This document shows, piece by piece, positions 1-9,011 of a DNA stretch of 64,000 nucleotides; positions within the stretch are counted from its first letter, which is position 1, and each line of letters begins with the position of its first letter. The notes beneath the pieces were generated by a model. It had not been told where the DNA came from, ran no database searches, and worked only from the letters and a program-made list of their open reading frames with translations. The DNA lies in NCBI RefSeq assembly GCF_001618955.1, contig NZ_LVYV01000011.1, forward strand, positions 25,639 to 89,638, in the 5' to 3' direction. The position numbers and the translations under genes are program-made. The stretch is from Tardiphaga robiniae. GTDB lineage: Bacteria > Pseudomonadota > Alphaproteobacteria > Rhizobiales > Xanthobacteraceae.

Positions 1-1
1 C

Positions 2-199
2 ATCTATGGCACGGCTTCGCTGATCCTTGGCGCCGGCATGATGTATCTCGCCGTCGAGGTCTATCGTCTGCGCGAAGGCACGCCCGCCAACCGCGCGACG
101 CGCAAGCTGTTTGCTTTCTCGATCGTCTATCTGTTCGCGCTGTTTGCCATTCTGCTGCTCGAGGTGGTCGTGAAGGCCATCCTCCCGCTGGTCTGGTAG
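2..199 (+). CDS. ctaB: Protoheme IX farnesyltransferase (heme O synthase), C-terminal end only
   Basis: The window opens inside this gene. The visible 65 codons encode two hydrophobic helices split by a short charged loop ([15 protein letters not shown]) and end in [11 protein letters not shown]. This matches the last two membrane segments of UbiA-type heme O synthases. The family joins a farnesyl chain to heme b at the inner membrane, making heme O for aa3-type oxidases. The identification rests on this short tail plus position: coxF-like, ctaG and coxC genes follow directly on the same strand, the usual order in this family. The catalytic Asp-rich motifs lie outside the window. Confidence 0.75.
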   Translation: MYGTASLILGAGMMYLAVEVYRLREGTPANRATRKLFAFSIVYLFALFAILLLEVVVKAILPLVW

Positions 200-215
200 A
201 GGGGCGCATGATCCG

Positions 216-389
216 ATGGACAATGAGCGCAAGTCTGAAGAGCCAGAGGGCATCGTCCTCACCGAGGCACAGAAGAAGAGCCGACGCGAACGGTCGCTGG
301 CCATCGCCTGGGCGCTCGGCATTCTCGTCGTACTGTTCTTTGCCGTCACCATGGTCAAAGGGCCGGCCGTTCTCATCCGGCCCATGTAA
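216..389 (+). CDS. CoxF-like small membrane protein of the cytochrome oxidase operon
   Basis: A 57-residue frame starts at the ATG at 216, 16 bases after the ctaB stop, and ends 18 bases before ctaG. The first 27 residues are charged and cytoplasmic in character (EEPEGIVLTEAQKKSRRERS). One membrane helix follows (about residues 29-47, AIAWALGILVVLFFAVTMV), then a short tail ending in IRPM. Small proteins of this design between ctaB and ctaG are annotated CoxF or 'cytochrome c oxidase subunit' in Bradyrhizobium relatives. Its exact role in oxidase biogenesis is not established. The overlapping longer frame from 208 is not convincing, because it has no membrane helix and an arginine/serine-rich shadow composition. 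Confidence 0.75.
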   Translation: MDNERKSEEPEGIVLTEAQKKSRRERSLAIAWALGILVVLFFAVTMVKGPAVLIRPM

Positions 390-407
390 TGGCAAAAGCT
401 GAGTGAC

Positions 408-1028
408 ATGACCGATCAGCCGCAGAACATCAAAGCCTCGAAGCCGCGCCTCGGCCGCGATGCGACTGTGGCTGCGGCGTGCGGTCTGCTGGTGGCCTTC
501 ATGGTCGGCGCGTCCTACGCCGCCGTGCCGCTGTATAACTGGTTCTGCCGCGCCACCGGCTTCAACGGCACCACGATGGTGGCCAGCGCGGCGCCGGAGT
601 CCGGCCCGATCGCACGCAAGATCGCCGTCCGCTTCGACGCCAATGTGTCTGGCGGACTGCCGTGGAAGTTCGTCCCGGAGCAGAGCGAGATCGAGGTCAA
701 GATCGGCGAGGTCGTGACCGTGTTCTACACCGTGACCAACCAGTCCGCCCGCACCACCTCCGCACAGGCCGCCTATAACGTGGCGCCGCTGACGGTCGGC
801 GCCTATTTCCAGAAGATTAATTGCTTCTGCTTCACCGAGCAGACCCTGGCGCCCGGTGAGAAGCGTGAAATGCCTGTCGTGTTCTATGTCGATCCTGCGC
901 TCGCCGCGGATAACGAGAATGACGGACTGAAGTCGATTACACTGTCCTACACGTTCTACCCCCTGCGCGATCCGGCGCCGAAGCCGCTGGCGGCGACGGA
1001 GACTGACAAGCGCAAGGGTAACCTCTAA
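408..1028 (+). CDS. ctaG: Cytochrome c oxidase assembly protein CtaG/Cox11
   Basis: This 206-residue protein delivers copper to the CuB site of aa3-type oxidase subunit I. It has an N-terminal membrane helix at about residues 21-42 followed by a periplasmic immunoglobulin-like domain. The copper-binding pair is visible as the CFCF motif (C139 and C141), and a further Cys (C47) lies just after the membrane helix, as is usual in Cox11 proteins. The length fits the family (about 190-210 residues). It sits between the coxF-like gene and coxC, so it is probably part of one oxidase operon. Confidence 0.95.
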   Translation: MTDQPQNIKASKPRLGRDATVAAACGLLVAFMVGASYAAVPLYNWFCRATGFNGTTMVASAAPESGPIARKIAVRFDANVSGGLPWKFVPEQSEIEVKIGEVVTVFYTVTNQSARTTSAQAAYNVAPLTVGAYFQKINCFCFTEQTLAPGEKREMPVVFYVDPALAADNENDGLKSITLSYTFYPLRDPAPKPLAATETDKRKGNL

Positions 1029-1124
1029 GAGAAAGCTCTGAGAGAAATCCTGGAGCGTTCCGCGTTATAAAATTGAGAGAACTCGCACCGGCTTCAACCG
1101 ATGCAGCTGACGGAGAGAACCGCA

Positions 1125-1982
1125 ATGGCTACGGCGCAAGCTAAGCACCACGACTATCACCTCGTCGATCCCTCGCCGTGGCCGGCGGTAGGCTCGCTGT
1201 TCGCCTTCATCATGGCGGTCGGCGCGGTCAGCTGGATGCATCACATGTATGCCGCAGCGCCCATCGTGTTCGGCGTCGGCACCATCGGCGTGCTCTACGT
1301 GTTCGCAAGCTGGTGGACCGACGTGGTTCGTGAAGCCCAGTATAAGGGCGACCACACCCGCGTGGTGCAGATCAGCCATCGCTACGGCATGATCCTGTTC
1401 ATCGCTTCGGAAGTGATGTTCTTCGTCGCCTGGTTCTGGGCCTACTTCAATTCGTCGCTGTTCCCCGGCGATCCCGTCCATGCCACCCGCGAAGCACTGT
1501 TCGGTGGCGTCTGGCCGCCGAAGGGCATCCAGACCTTCGACCCCTGGCATCTGCCGCTGCTCAACACGCTGATCCTGCTGACCTCGGGCACAACCGTCAC
1601 CTGGGCGCATCACGCGCTGCTGGAAGGCGACCGCAAGGCCGTGAAGTATGCGCTGATCCTCACGGTGTTGCTCGGCGCTGCCTTCTCCTGCGTGCAGGCG
1701 TTCGAATACGCCCACGCTGCTTTCGGCTTCAAGGGCAACATCTACGGTGCGACCTTCTTCATGGCGACCGGTTTCCACGGTTTCCACGTGCTGGTCGGCA
1801 CCATCTTCCTCTTGGTCTGCCTGTTCCGCGTCTATGCCGGTCACTTCACGCCGAAACAGCACCTCGGCTTCGAATTCGCCGCCTGGTACTGGCACTTCGT
1901 GGACGTGGTCTGGCTGTTCCTGTTCATCACGATCTATGTCTGGGGCTATGGCGGCCCCATTGCCGGCGCAGCCGCGCACTGA
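1125..1982 (+). CDS. coxC: Cytochrome c oxidase subunit III (aa3-type)
   Basis: A 285-residue, seven-helix membrane protein, the third core subunit of the aa3 oxidase. The conserved glutamate-bearing helix is present (LFIASEVMFFVAWFWAYF), as is the typical C-terminal WYWHFVDVVWLFLF segment. The start at 1125 (MATAQAKHHDYH) is preferred over an in-frame ATG at 1101: GGAGAG lies just upstream of 1125, and the family's conserved N-terminus (HDYHLVDPSPWP) follows. A strong hairpin terminator at 2004-2028 closes the gene. Subunits I and II (coxA, coxB) would lie upstream of this window. Confidence 0.96.
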   Translation: MATAQAKHHDYHLVDPSPWPAVGSLFAFIMAVGAVSWMHHMYAAAPIVFGVGTIGVLYVFASWWTDVVREAQYKGDHTRVVQISHRYGMILFIASEVMFFVAWFWAYFNSSLFPGDPVHATREALFGGVWPPKGIQTFDPWHLPLLNTLILLTSGTTVTWAHHALLEGDRKAVKYALILTVLLGAAFSCVQAFEYAHAAFGFKGNIYGATFFMATGFHGFHVLVGTIFLLVCLFRVYAGHFTPKQHLGFEFAAWYWHFVDVVWLFLFITIYVWGYGGPIAGAAAH

Positions 1983-2003
1983 CCGTATTCGGGTGCTACA
2001 AGA

Positions 2004-2028
2004 GGGCGGCCGCAGGGCCGCCCTTTTT
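2004..2028 (+). terminator. Rho-independent terminator after coxC
   Basis: An 8-bp GC-rich perfect stem (GGGCGGCC / GGCCGCCC) with a 4-base loop is followed at once by five T residues. It starts 22 bases past the coxC stop and ends before the DUF983 gene. Some readthrough into the DUF983/surf1 pair is likely, since no clear separate promoter is visible in the short gap. Confidence 0.85.
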
Positions 2029-2062
2029 GTTTGGCGCCTGCGCTGTGAAAGAATTCGACTCG

Positions 2063-2458
2063 ATGCCCGATCAAGCTGCTGTTCCCGTCAGTCTTGGCCA
2101 GACCGTCATTCGCGGCCTGACCTGCAAATGCCCGCGCTGCGGTGAGGGCAGGCTCTATGCGGGCTTCATCAATCTGGCGTCGCGCTGCGAGCGTTGCGAG
2201 CTGGACTATGCTTTCATCGACACCGGTGATGGTCCGGCAATCTTCATCATCATGCTCGCCGGTGCCATCGTGGTCGGTTGCGCGCTGGTGGTGGAGGTCA
2301 AGTATCAGCCGCCATTCTGGCTGCATGCCGCATTGTGGCTGCCGCTGATTCTTGCGACCACGCTGCTGCCATTGCGCTCCATGAAGTCGCTGTTGATCGC
2401 CTTGCAATTCCACCACAAGGCCTCCGAAGGCCAGTTGATCGATCGCACGCCGAAATGA
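2063..2458 (+). CDS. DUF983 zinc-ribbon membrane protein
   Basis: A 131-residue protein. An N-terminal zinc-ribbon (C23-x2-C26 and C42-x2-C45) is followed by two membrane helices at about residues 58-77 and 86-106. This is the DUF983 family, found in alphaproteobacteria next to coxC and surf1; an oxidase-assembly role is inferred from that context. The ATG at 2063 is taken because the family begins close to the ribbon. An alternative start at 2027 would add 12 residues that run into the terminator. The stop overlaps the surf1 start by four bases (ATGA), indicating translational coupling. Confidence 0.85.
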   Translation: MPDQAAVPVSLGQTVIRGLTCKCPRCGEGRLYAGFINLASRCERCELDYAFIDTGDGPAIFIIMLAGAIVVGCALVVEVKYQPPFWLHAALWLPLILATTLLPLRSMKSLLIALQFHHKASEGQLIDRTPK

Positions 2459-3210
2459 ACACTGTTGCAGCGCGCCGGCGCAGTATCACCGGTCTCGGCA
2501 TCGTCACGCTCATCATCGTTGGCGTGCTCCTCAGCCTCGGCTTCTGGCAGTTGCAGCGCCGTACCGAGAAACACGCGTTGATCGCCGCACTCACGGAGCG
2601 GCTGGCGGGCGCGCCTGGTGCACTGCCGCTGCCATCCACATGGAGCGCGCTGACCCCGGCGAAGGATGAATTCCGCCGCGTCAACTTCTCGGCCACCTAC
2701 AAACCCGTGCCGGACGGCATGGTCTACAGCTCCGGCTCCGGGGTGCGGCCTGATGTGCCGGGCCCGGTGACCTGGGCCTTCCTGCCGGCGCAACTGGCAT
2801 CCGGCGAGACTGTGGTGATCAATGCGGGCTTCGTGCAGAACACGATGCAGGATCGCGCCCAGCAGGACCGCGCCGTGCAGAAGCTCATCACCGGCGCGCC
2901 GGTGACCATGACCGGCTATCTGCGTTTTCCCGAAACAGCGGGGACGCTGACGCCCCATGACGACGTCACCAAGCGTCTCTGGTTCAACCGCGACCAGCGT
3001 GCCATGGCGCAGGCGCTCGGCTGGGGCCCTGTCGCGCCGTTCTATGTCGATCTGGAAAGTCCCGTGCCGGCCAATGCCATCCCGAAGCCCGGCCCGCTCG
3101 AAATCCATCTCAAGGACGACCACATGCAATATGCCATCACCTGGTTTGGCCTCGCGGCTGCCGTGGTGATTGCGTTCGGCGTCTGGACCCGGGGCCAGCG
3201 TCGGGCCTGA
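2455..3210 (+). CDS. SURF1 family cytochrome oxidase biogenesis protein
   Basis: A 251-residue SURF1/Shy1 homologue, which helps insert heme a into oxidase subunit I. It has the family layout: a membrane helix near each end (about residues 15-33 and 226-244) around a periplasmic loop. The signature FWQLQRRTEK follows the first helix. The start ATG at 2455 overlaps the DUF983 stop, so the two are co-translated. A 127-base gap with no obvious terminator separates it from thrC. Confidence 0.92.
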   Translation: MNTVAARRRSITGLGIVTLIIVGVLLSLGFWQLQRRTEKHALIAALTERLAGAPGALPLPSTWSALTPAKDEFRRVNFSATYKPVPDGMVYSSGSGVRPDVPGPVTWAFLPAQLASGETVVINAGFVQNTMQDRAQQDRAVQKLITGAPVTMTGYLRFPETAGTLTPHDDVTKRLWFNRDQRAMAQALGWGPVAPFYVDLESPVPANAIPKPGPLEIHLKDDHMQYAITWFGLAAAVVIAFGVWTRGQRRA

Positions 3211-3337
3211 ACCCCGGCCAAAGTCGGTTTCCTCGCCCGGCGAAACCCATTATGGTGGCCTTCGATTTCACGCGGCGTGAAGTTTTAACCCCATTATTAT
3301 CAAAGGCTTGGCGGTTTCCGCGCCTTTGGAGGACGCC

Positions 3338-4753
3338 TTGACGACCTATATCTCGACGCGGGGAGAGGCCCCGAAACTCGGCTTTTGCGATGTCATGCTG
3401 ACCGGGCTTGCCCGCGACGGCGGTCTCTACATTCCCGAGGTCTGGCCCCAGTTGTCAGCCGAGACCATCGCGTCGCTGTTCGGCCGGCCCTATTGGGAAG
3501 TCGCCGTCGAGGTGCTCCGGCCGTTCGTGGCCGGCGAGATTTCCGACGAGGATCTCGGGCGCATGGCCAATGAGGCCTATGCCACCTTCCGCCATCCCGC
3601 CGTGGTACCGCTCGACCAGACCGCGCCGAACCAGTTCGTGCTCGAGCTGTTTCATGGCCCGACGCTGGCGTTCAAGGACGTCGCCATGCAGCTCATCGCG
3701 CGGCTGATGGATCACGTCCTCGCCAAGCGCAATCAGCGCACCACCATCGTCGTCGCGACCTCCGGCGACACCGGCGGCGCCGCCGTCGATGCCTTTGCCG
3801 GCCGCGACAATGTCGATCTCGTCGTGCTGTTTCCGAACGGCCGTATTTCCGACGTGCAGCGTCGCATGATGACCACGACCGGCGCATCGAACGTCTATGC
3901 GCTCGCTGTCGAGGGCCATTTCGACGATTGCCAGGCGATCGTGAAGGGCCTGTTCAATCATCACAAGTTTCGTGACGCCGTGTCGCTGTCGGGTGTGAAC
4001 TCGATCAACTGGGCACGTATCGTTGCGCAGGTGGTTTACTACTTCACCTCGGCAGTCGCCGTCGGTGCGCCTGCACGCAGCGTTGATTTCACGGTGCCCA
4101 CCGGCAATTTCGGCGACATCTTCGCCGGCTATGTGGCCAAGCGCATGGGCCTGCCGGTGCGCAAGCTGCGCGTCGCCGCCAACGTCAATGACATCCTCGA
4201 TCGCACGCTCAAGACCGGCATCTACGAGGTGCGTGAGGTTCACGCGTCTTCGTCGCCGTCGATGGACATTCAGGTGTCGTCGAATTTCGAACGTCTGCTG
4301 TTCGAAGCCTCCGGCCGCGACGCTGCGCTGGTGCGCGGCTTGATGGATTCGCTGAAGCAGTCCGGCCGTTTCGTGCTGCCCGAGAAAGTGCTGACCGCGA
4401 TCCGTGCCGATTTCGAATCCGGTCGCGCCGACGAGGACGAGACCTCGGCTGCCATTCGCGCCGCGTGGCGCGAGACCGGCGATCTGATCGATCCGCATAC
4501 TGCCGTGGCATTGGCCGTGGCGGACCGCGACACCACCGAGATGCATGTGCCCAACGTCGTGCTGTCGACGGCACATGCAGCGAAATTCCCCGATGCGGTG
4601 GAGGCGGCTTGCGGCGTGCGGCCGGCATTGCCGGTCTATCTGGAAGGGCTGATGACGAAGCCCGAGCATATTAAGGTCATGAAGAATGACCAAAGCGATA
4701 TTGAGCAGTTCGTGCTGTCGGTCAGCCGCGCTGCGAAGCAAGGAGTGTCCTGA
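3338..4753 (+). CDS. thrC: Threonine synthase
   Basis: A 471-residue PLP enzyme converting O-phosphohomoserine to threonine. The PLP-binding lysine is K113 in HGPTLAFKDVAMQL, and the glycine-rich phosphate loop TSGDTGGAAVDAF follows. A TTG start at 3338 is chosen because GGAGGA lies about six bases upstream and the protein then begins MTTYISTRGEAP, the family's normal N-terminus. An upstream TTG at 3308 has no such site. The stop overlaps the start of the M16 peptidase (TGATG), so the pair is probably one transcript. thrC followed by an M16 peptidase gene is a common order in this group. Confidence 0.96.
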   Translation: MTTYISTRGEAPKLGFCDVMLTGLARDGGLYIPEVWPQLSAETIASLFGRPYWEVAVEVLRPFVAGEISDEDLGRMANEAYATFRHPAVVPLDQTAPNQFVLELFHGPTLAFKDVAMQLIARLMDHVLAKRNQRTTIVVATSGDTGGAAVDAFAGRDNVDLVVLFPNGRISDVQRRMMTTTGASNVYALAVEGHFDDCQAIVKGLFNHHKFRDAVSLSGVNSINWARIVAQVVYYFTSAVAVGAPARSVDFTVPTGNFGDIFAGYVAKRMGLPVRKLRVAANVNDILDRTLKTGIYEVREVHASSSPSMDIQVSSNFERLLFEASGRDAALVRGLMDSLKQSGRFVLPEKVLTAIRADFESGRADEDETSAAIRAAWRETGDLIDPHTAVALAVADRDTTEMHVPNVVLSTAHAAKFPDAVEAACGVRPALPVYLEGLMTKPEHIKVMKNDQSDIEQFVLSVSRAAKQGVS

Positions 4754-6042
4754 TGACCGTCGAAGTTACCAAACTGCCTTCGGGCCTGACGGTCATCACC
4801 GATACCATGCCGCATCTGGAAACCGCCGCGCTCGGCGTCTGGACCGGCGTCGGTGGCCGCGATGAGAAGCCCAACGAGCACGGCATCTCGCATCTGCTCG
4901 AACACATGGCGTTCAAGGGCACCAAGAAGCGTTCGTCGCGCGAGATCGTCGAGGAGATCGAGGCGGTCGGCGGCGATCTCAACGCCGCAACCTCGACGGA
5001 GACCACGGCCTATTATGCCCGCGTGATGAAGGCCGATGTGCCGCTGGCGCTCGATGTGCTCTCGGACATTCTCGCCAATCCGACGTTCGTGCCGGACGAG
5101 CTGGAGCGCGAGAAGAGCGTGATCGTGCAGGAGATCGGTGCGGCACAGGACACGCCGGACGATGTCGTGTTCGAACATCTCAACGAGCTCTGCTATCCCG
5201 ACCAGCCGATGGGCCGTTCGCTTCTGGGCACCGCCAAGACGCTGAAGGGTTTTGATCGCGACATGCTGCAGAGCTACCTGTCCACGCATTATCGCGGGCC
5301 GGACATGGTGGTAGCTGCGGCCGGTGCCGTGAATCATCGCCAGGTCGTGCATGAAGCCGCCGATCGCTTTTCCAGCTTCGAAGGCACCGCAGCCCCGAAG
5401 CCGCAACCGGCGATGTTCGGCAAGGGCGGCTCCCGCGTCGTCAATCGCGATCTTGAACAGGCGCATCTGACGCTGGCGCTGGAAGGTCTGCCGCAGTCGG
5501 ACCTGTCGCTGTTCAGTCTGCAGGTCTTTACCAACATTCTCGGCGGCGGCATGTCCTCGCGGCTGTTCCAGGAAGTGCGTGAGAAGCGCGGTCTCTGCTA
5601 TTCGATCTACACCTTCCACGCGCCCTATACCGACACTGGTTTCTTCGGTCTCTATACCGGCACCGATCCGACCGATGCACCTGAGATGATGGAAGTCATC
5701 GTCGATGTCATCAACGAGTCGGTGGAGACATTGACCGAGGCCGAAATCGCCCGCGCCAAGGCGCAGATGAAGGCCGGTCTGCTGATGGCGCTGGAGAGCT
5801 GCAGCTCGCGCGCCGAGCAATTGGCGCGGCACATGCTGGCCTATGGCCGTCCGCTCACCGTGGAAGAACTCGTCCAGCGCATCGATGATGTCAGCGTGGA
5901 ATCGACCCGCAACGTTGCCCGTGGCCTGCTGACGCGCAGCCGCCCGGCCGTGGCGGCGCTCGGCAGCGGCCGGGGGCTGGACACGGCGGTGGCTTTTGCG
6001 GAAGGATTGACCCGCACCAAGGACAAGAGCCTGCTCCACTAG
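4753..6042 (+). CDS. M16-family zinc peptidase (mitochondrial-processing-peptidase-like)
   Basis: A 429-residue M16 peptidase, close in design to the beta subunit of mitochondrial processing peptidase. The inverted zinc motif HLLEH is present (H47, E50, H51), with the distal acidic residues in the following helix (EEIEAVGGDLNAATSTE region). A second, catalytically inactive M16 domain occupies the C-terminal half (LQVFTNILGGGMSSRLFQEVREKRGLCY region). Physiological substrates of the bacterial enzymes are poorly known. Its ATG overlaps the thrC stop by one base. Confidence 0.93.
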   Translation: MTVEVTKLPSGLTVITDTMPHLETAALGVWTGVGGRDEKPNEHGISHLLEHMAFKGTKKRSSREIVEEIEAVGGDLNAATSTETTAYYARVMKADVPLALDVLSDILANPTFVPDELEREKSVIVQEIGAAQDTPDDVVFEHLNELCYPDQPMGRSLLGTAKTLKGFDRDMLQSYLSTHYRGPDMVVAAAGAVNHRQVVHEAADRFSSFEGTAAPKPQPAMFGKGGSRVVNRDLEQAHLTLALEGLPQSDLSLFSLQVFTNILGGGMSSRLFQEVREKRGLCYSIYTFHAPYTDTGFFGLYTGTDPTDAPEMMEVIVDVINESVETLTEAEIARAKAQMKAGLLMALESCSSRAEQLARHMLAYGRPLTVEELVQRIDDVSVESTRNVARGLLTRSRPAVAALGSGRGLDTAVAFAEGLTRTKDKSLLH

Positions 6043-6076
6043 GCAGGTGAGGTCCGAGGTATCAGGGAGCGAGCCT

Positions 6077-6664
6077 ATGGCCCTGTTTCGTTTGCCATCG
6101 AGCATGCCGGCGGCGCTGGCGCCGCGCGGCTACGGCGTTGCATTGCGTGCACCCGTGATGAGCGATTTTCCGCAATGGGCCGATCTGCGTGAGCTGAGCC
6201 GGGGTTATCTCACGCCGTGGGAGCCGATCTGGCCGTCAGACGACCTGACGCGCTCCGGCTTTCGCCGCCGGCTGCGCCGCTATGCCGACGATGCGTCCGC
6301 TGATCGCGCCTATCCGTTTCTGGTGTTTCGCGAGTCCGATGGCACGCTGCTGGGCGGCGTGACGCTGGCCAATGTCCGGCGGGGCATCGTCCAGGCCGGC
6401 ACCATCGGCTACTGGGTCGGCCAACCCTATACGGGGCAGGGCGTCATGACCGCGGCGCTGCGGGTGCTATTGCCGACCTTGTTTGGCGAGTTGAACCTGC
6501 ACCGCATCGAGGCGGCCTGCATTCCCACCAACCTGCCGTCGGTGCGGGTGCTGGAGAAGTGTGGCTTCTCGCGCGAGGGACTGGCGCGGCGTTATCTCTG
6601 CATCAATGGCATCTGGCAGGATCACCTGCTTTACGGCATGCTGCATGAGGACTTCCGCGGGTAG
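6077..6664 (+). CDS. GNAT N-acetyltransferase, RimJ-like
   Basis: A 195-residue GNAT acetyltransferase of the RimJ/RimL type, the group that acetylates N-terminal residues of ribosomal proteins and some small substrates. The acetyl-CoA-binding stretch is seen as YWVGQPYTGQGVMTAALRVL, followed by LNLHRIEAACIPTNLPSVRVLEK. The start at 6077 is preferred over 6047 because GGGAGCGAG lies upstream and the preceding ten codons look non-coding. It lies 34 bases after the peptidase gene and is probably cotranscribed. The actual substrate cannot be told from sequence. Confidence 0.85.
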   Translation: MALFRLPSSMPAALAPRGYGVALRAPVMSDFPQWADLRELSRGYLTPWEPIWPSDDLTRSGFRRRLRRYADDASADRAYPFLVFRESDGTLLGGVTLANVRRGIVQAGTIGYWVGQPYTGQGVMTAALRVLLPTLFGELNLHRIEAACIPTNLPSVRVLEKCGFSREGLARRYLCINGIWQDHLLYGMLHEDFRG

Positions 6665-6830
6665 CGTGCTGCAACGCGATGTCCGGATGTGGCGCAATGG
6701 CGCGCATCTGTCCTGTCTCAAGCGCCTCGTTTAAGTGCCTTGGGTTCGCCGCCATTGCGCTGTTATAAGGCCCTGCGCACGCCTTGGGCGGGGCTGCGCA
6801 AACGACTGAATTTTCGGGGATATCTTCACA

Positions 6831-7514
6831 ATGCGCAACATTCGTTCGATGCCGATCAGCGGCCGCACCGGCGCGCTCCGCGGCCTGCTGGTGATCACTG
6901 CAGCAAGCCTGACACTGGCCGGTTGCGGCGGCGGCAGTATGTTTGGCGGCGGTTCGCCGAGCAGCGGCGGCGGCAGCCCGTCGATGACCGATCGCTTCAC
7001 CCAGTTGTTCTCGGGCAAGTCCACCGAGGTCGGCGCGCCGCAGTCGCCGCAGACCGATGAGAACGATCTGACCTGCCCGAGCGTCAGTATCCGGCCGGGC
7101 GCCTCGACCTATGCGGTTGGCGCTGCGGGCAAGCCTGCGGTTGGCAACGATCTGGCTTTCCAGGCCACCATCACCCGGACGGCGCGCTCCTGCGATCTCA
7201 ATGCAGGTCAGATCTCGGTCAAGCTCGGCATCCAGGGCCGGGTCATCGTCGGGCCGGCCGGTGCGCCTGCGGCGGTTGATGTGCCGCTGCGTGTCGCCGT
7301 GGTGCAGGAAGGCGTGACGCCGAAGACCATTGCCACCAAGGTATTCCAGACCACAGTGCAGATTGGCAGCGAGACCAGCGTGCCGTTCAGCCTGGTCGGC
7401 GAGGATCTCGTCTATCCGATGCCGACGGGCACCGCAGGCGATTCCTACATCTTCTATATCGGCTTCGATCCGCAGGCTCTGAAATCGCAGGCACCCGCAC
7501 GCAAGCGGCGCTAA
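6831..7514 (+). CDS. Putative lipoprotein of unknown function
   Basis: A 227-residue exported protein with a lipoprotein signal: basic N-terminus, hydrophobic stretch, and lipobox LAGC with the lipidated cysteine at C32. A Gly/Ser-rich linker (residues 33-52) precedes a domain rich in beta-strand-like sequence (TCPSVSIRPGASTYAV onward) and a basic tail PARKRR. I do not recognise a named family. Similar lipoproteins occur in Bradyrhizobium relatives upstream of the ATP synthase Fo operon. It is convergent with atpF and shares the terminator at 7533-7567. Confidence 0.8.
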   Translation: MRNIRSMPISGRTGALRGLLVITAASLTLAGCGGGSMFGGGSPSSGGGSPSMTDRFTQLFSGKSTEVGAPQSPQTDENDLTCPSVSIRPGASTYAVGAAGKPAVGNDLAFQATITRTARSCDLNAGQISVKLGIQGRVIVGPAGAPAAVDVPLRVAVVQEGVTPKTIATKVFQTTVQIGSETSVPFSLVGEDLVYPMPTGTAGDSYIFYIGFDPQALKSQAPARKRR

Positions 7515-7532
7515 GGGTTATCCGAGCCAACA

Positions 7533-7567
7533 AAAAAGCCGGCGCGATCATCTCGCGCCGGCTTTTT
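7533..7567. terminator. Bidirectional terminator between the lipoprotein gene and atpF
   Basis: A perfect 15-bp inverted repeat (AAAAAGCCGGCGCGA and its complement) surrounds a 5-base loop. It has a run of A on the left and a run of T on the right, so it can stop transcription from either side. It lies between the convergent stops at 7514 and 7586. Confidence 0.92.
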
Positions 7568-7585
7568 CGGTTTGAAGTCTTTCGC

Positions 7586-8074
7586 TTAGTTCAGCTTGGA
7601 GCGAACCTCGCCGATGCCCTTGGCGATCAGGTCGTCGGCCACCGAGCCCTTTACGGACTGCGACAGCACCGAGGCTGCGGCATTCACTGCGGCTTCGGCT
7701 GCGGCTGCGCGAACGTCTGCGATAGCCTGGGCTTCGGCCATTGCGATCTTGCCTTCTGCGCTCTTGGTGCGGCGAGCGACAAAATCTTCCATCTTGGTCT
7801 TGGCTTCGGCGGCAATGCGCTCGGCCTCTTCCTTGGCGGAAGTGATGATGTCCTGCGCTTCGCGCTCGGCCGCTGCATGACGCTTCTTGTAGTCTGCGAG
7901 CAGCGCCGCGGCTTCATCACGCAGGCGACGGGCGTCGTCGAGTTCCTGCTTGATGCGGACGCTGCGGTGGTCGAGCGCCGTCAGGATGGTGCGGTGAATA
8001 CCGAACCAGCCGAAAACCGCCATCAGAAGGACAAAAGCGACGGCGACCCAGAATTCAGCTTGAAGTCCGAACAT
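7586..8074 (-). CDS. atpF: ATP synthase Fo subunit b
   Basis: A 162-residue peripheral-stalk subunit: one N-terminal membrane helix (about residues 7-27, [19 protein letters not shown]) followed by a long charged, alanine-rich coiled coil. It is the last gene of the Fo operon and starts four bases after the b' gene. Photosynthetic bacteria and related alphaproteobacteria carry two different b-type subunits that form a heterodimer; this is the second, shorter one. The F1 genes are not here, as usual in this group where Fo and F1 operons are separate. Confidence 0.95.
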   Translation of the reverse strand: MFGLQAEFWVAVAFVLLMAVFGWFGIHRTILTALDHRSVRIKQELDDARRLRDEAAALLADYKKRHAAAEREAQDIITSAKEEAERIAAEAKTKMEDFVARRTKSAEGKIAMAEAQAIADVRAAAAEAAVNAAASVLSQSVKGSVADDLIAKGIGEVRSKLN

Positions 8075-8078
8075 CCGT

Positions 8079-8648
8079 TTATCCTTTCAGCGACGCGTCG
8101 AGCGCGGCGTTGACGGCGCCTGCATCCGGGCTGATGCCCGTCAGGCGTTCGACGATCGCCGAGGCCGTGTCCGCAGCAATGCTGCGCACATTGCCCATCG
8201 CCGTTGTGCGGGTGGTGGCAATGGTCTGCTCCGCTGCAGCAAGCTTGCTGGCAAGGCTCTCTTCGAGCTTCGCCTTGGCCTGCTCCTGTTCGGCATTGAG
8301 CTTCTCACGAACCTCGGTCGCCATCGCCTGCGCCTTGGCGCGGGCATTGGCGAGTTCGGTTTCGTAAGCCTTCAATGCAGCGTCGGAATCGCCCTTGAGC
8401 TTGGCAGCTTCGTTCAGGTCCGTATCGAGAACCTGCTGACGGGCCGCAAGCACGCCGCCGACGCGGGGCAGCGCCAGACGCGACACGATCAGATAGAGCA
8501 AGCCGAACGCGATCGCGAACGACACCAGCTGTGAAGCGAAGGTGTTGCTCTCGAACGGCGGAAACGACGCCTTGTGACCACCGTCTGCCGCAGTGTGTGC
8601 GGCAGTCCCGTGATCGGCGCCCTTGGATTTGCCCTGACCTTCAGCCAC
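8079..8648 (-). CDS. atpG: ATP synthase Fo subunit b' (second b-type stalk subunit)
   Basis: A 189-residue b-type subunit with a longer N-terminal extension ([19 protein letters not shown]) before the membrane helix (about residues 39-57) and the coiled coil. A GTG start at 8648 is chosen because GGAGACT lies just upstream. An upstream in-frame start at 8693 would add 15 residues unlike the family. It follows atpE in the operon. The name atpG or atpF2 varies between genomes, so b' is the safer label. Confidence 0.93.
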   Translation of the reverse strand: MAEGQGKSKGADHGTAAHTAADGGHKASFPPFESNTFASQLVSFAIAFGLLYLIVSRLALPRVGGVLAARQQVLDTDLNEAAKLKGDSDAALKAYETELANARAKAQAMATEVREKLNAEQEQAKAKLEESLASKLAAAEQTIATTRTTAMGNVRSIAADTASAIVERLTGISPDAGAVNAALDASLKG

Positions 8649-8710
8649 AGCAGTCTCCTTATCGATCGGAAGCGCTCCAGGATGGAGCGGCAACCGGATC
8701 CGTTTTCAGC

Positions 8711-8938
8711 TTAGACGGCGAACAGCAGCAGCAGCGCGATCAGCAGCGAGAAGATGCCGAGCGCTTCGGTCACGGCGAAGCCGAAGATCAGGTTAGCGAA
8801 CTGGCCCTGGGAAGCCGACGGATTGCGGAGCGCACCGTTGAGGAACTGGCTGAAGATCATGCCGACGCCGATGCCAGCGCCACCCATGCCGAGACAAGCA
8901 ATGCCGGCGCCGATGTACTTCGCTGCGATGGGATCCAT
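8711..8938 (-). CDS. atpE: ATP synthase Fo subunit c
   Basis: A 75-residue hairpin of two membrane helices forming the proton-driven rotor ring. The glycine-rich first helix ([20 protein letters not shown]) and the acid-bearing second helix ([18 protein letters not shown], carboxylate E58) are both present. The loop SQGQFANL matches alphaproteobacterial c subunits. An AAGGAG site lies eight bases upstream of the ATG, the strongest ribosome site in the operon, which fits the high copy number of subunit c. Confidence 0.97.
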   Translation of the reverse strand: MDPIAAKYIGAGIACLGMGGAGIGVGMIFSQFLNGALRNPSASQGQFANLIFGFAVTEALGIFSLLIALLLLFAV

Positions 8939-9011
8939 AGTAAAACTCCTTCTTGGGATAGGGATTTAGACGGTTGAGGGTGAATTCCGCCAGGACACTA
9001 AGAAGCGATGG

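Noticed and set aside
1065..1979. A 304-codon minus-strand frame opposite coxC
   Set aside because: It mirrors coxC codons, is rich in His, Glu and Asp as expected for an antisense shadow, and has no domain.
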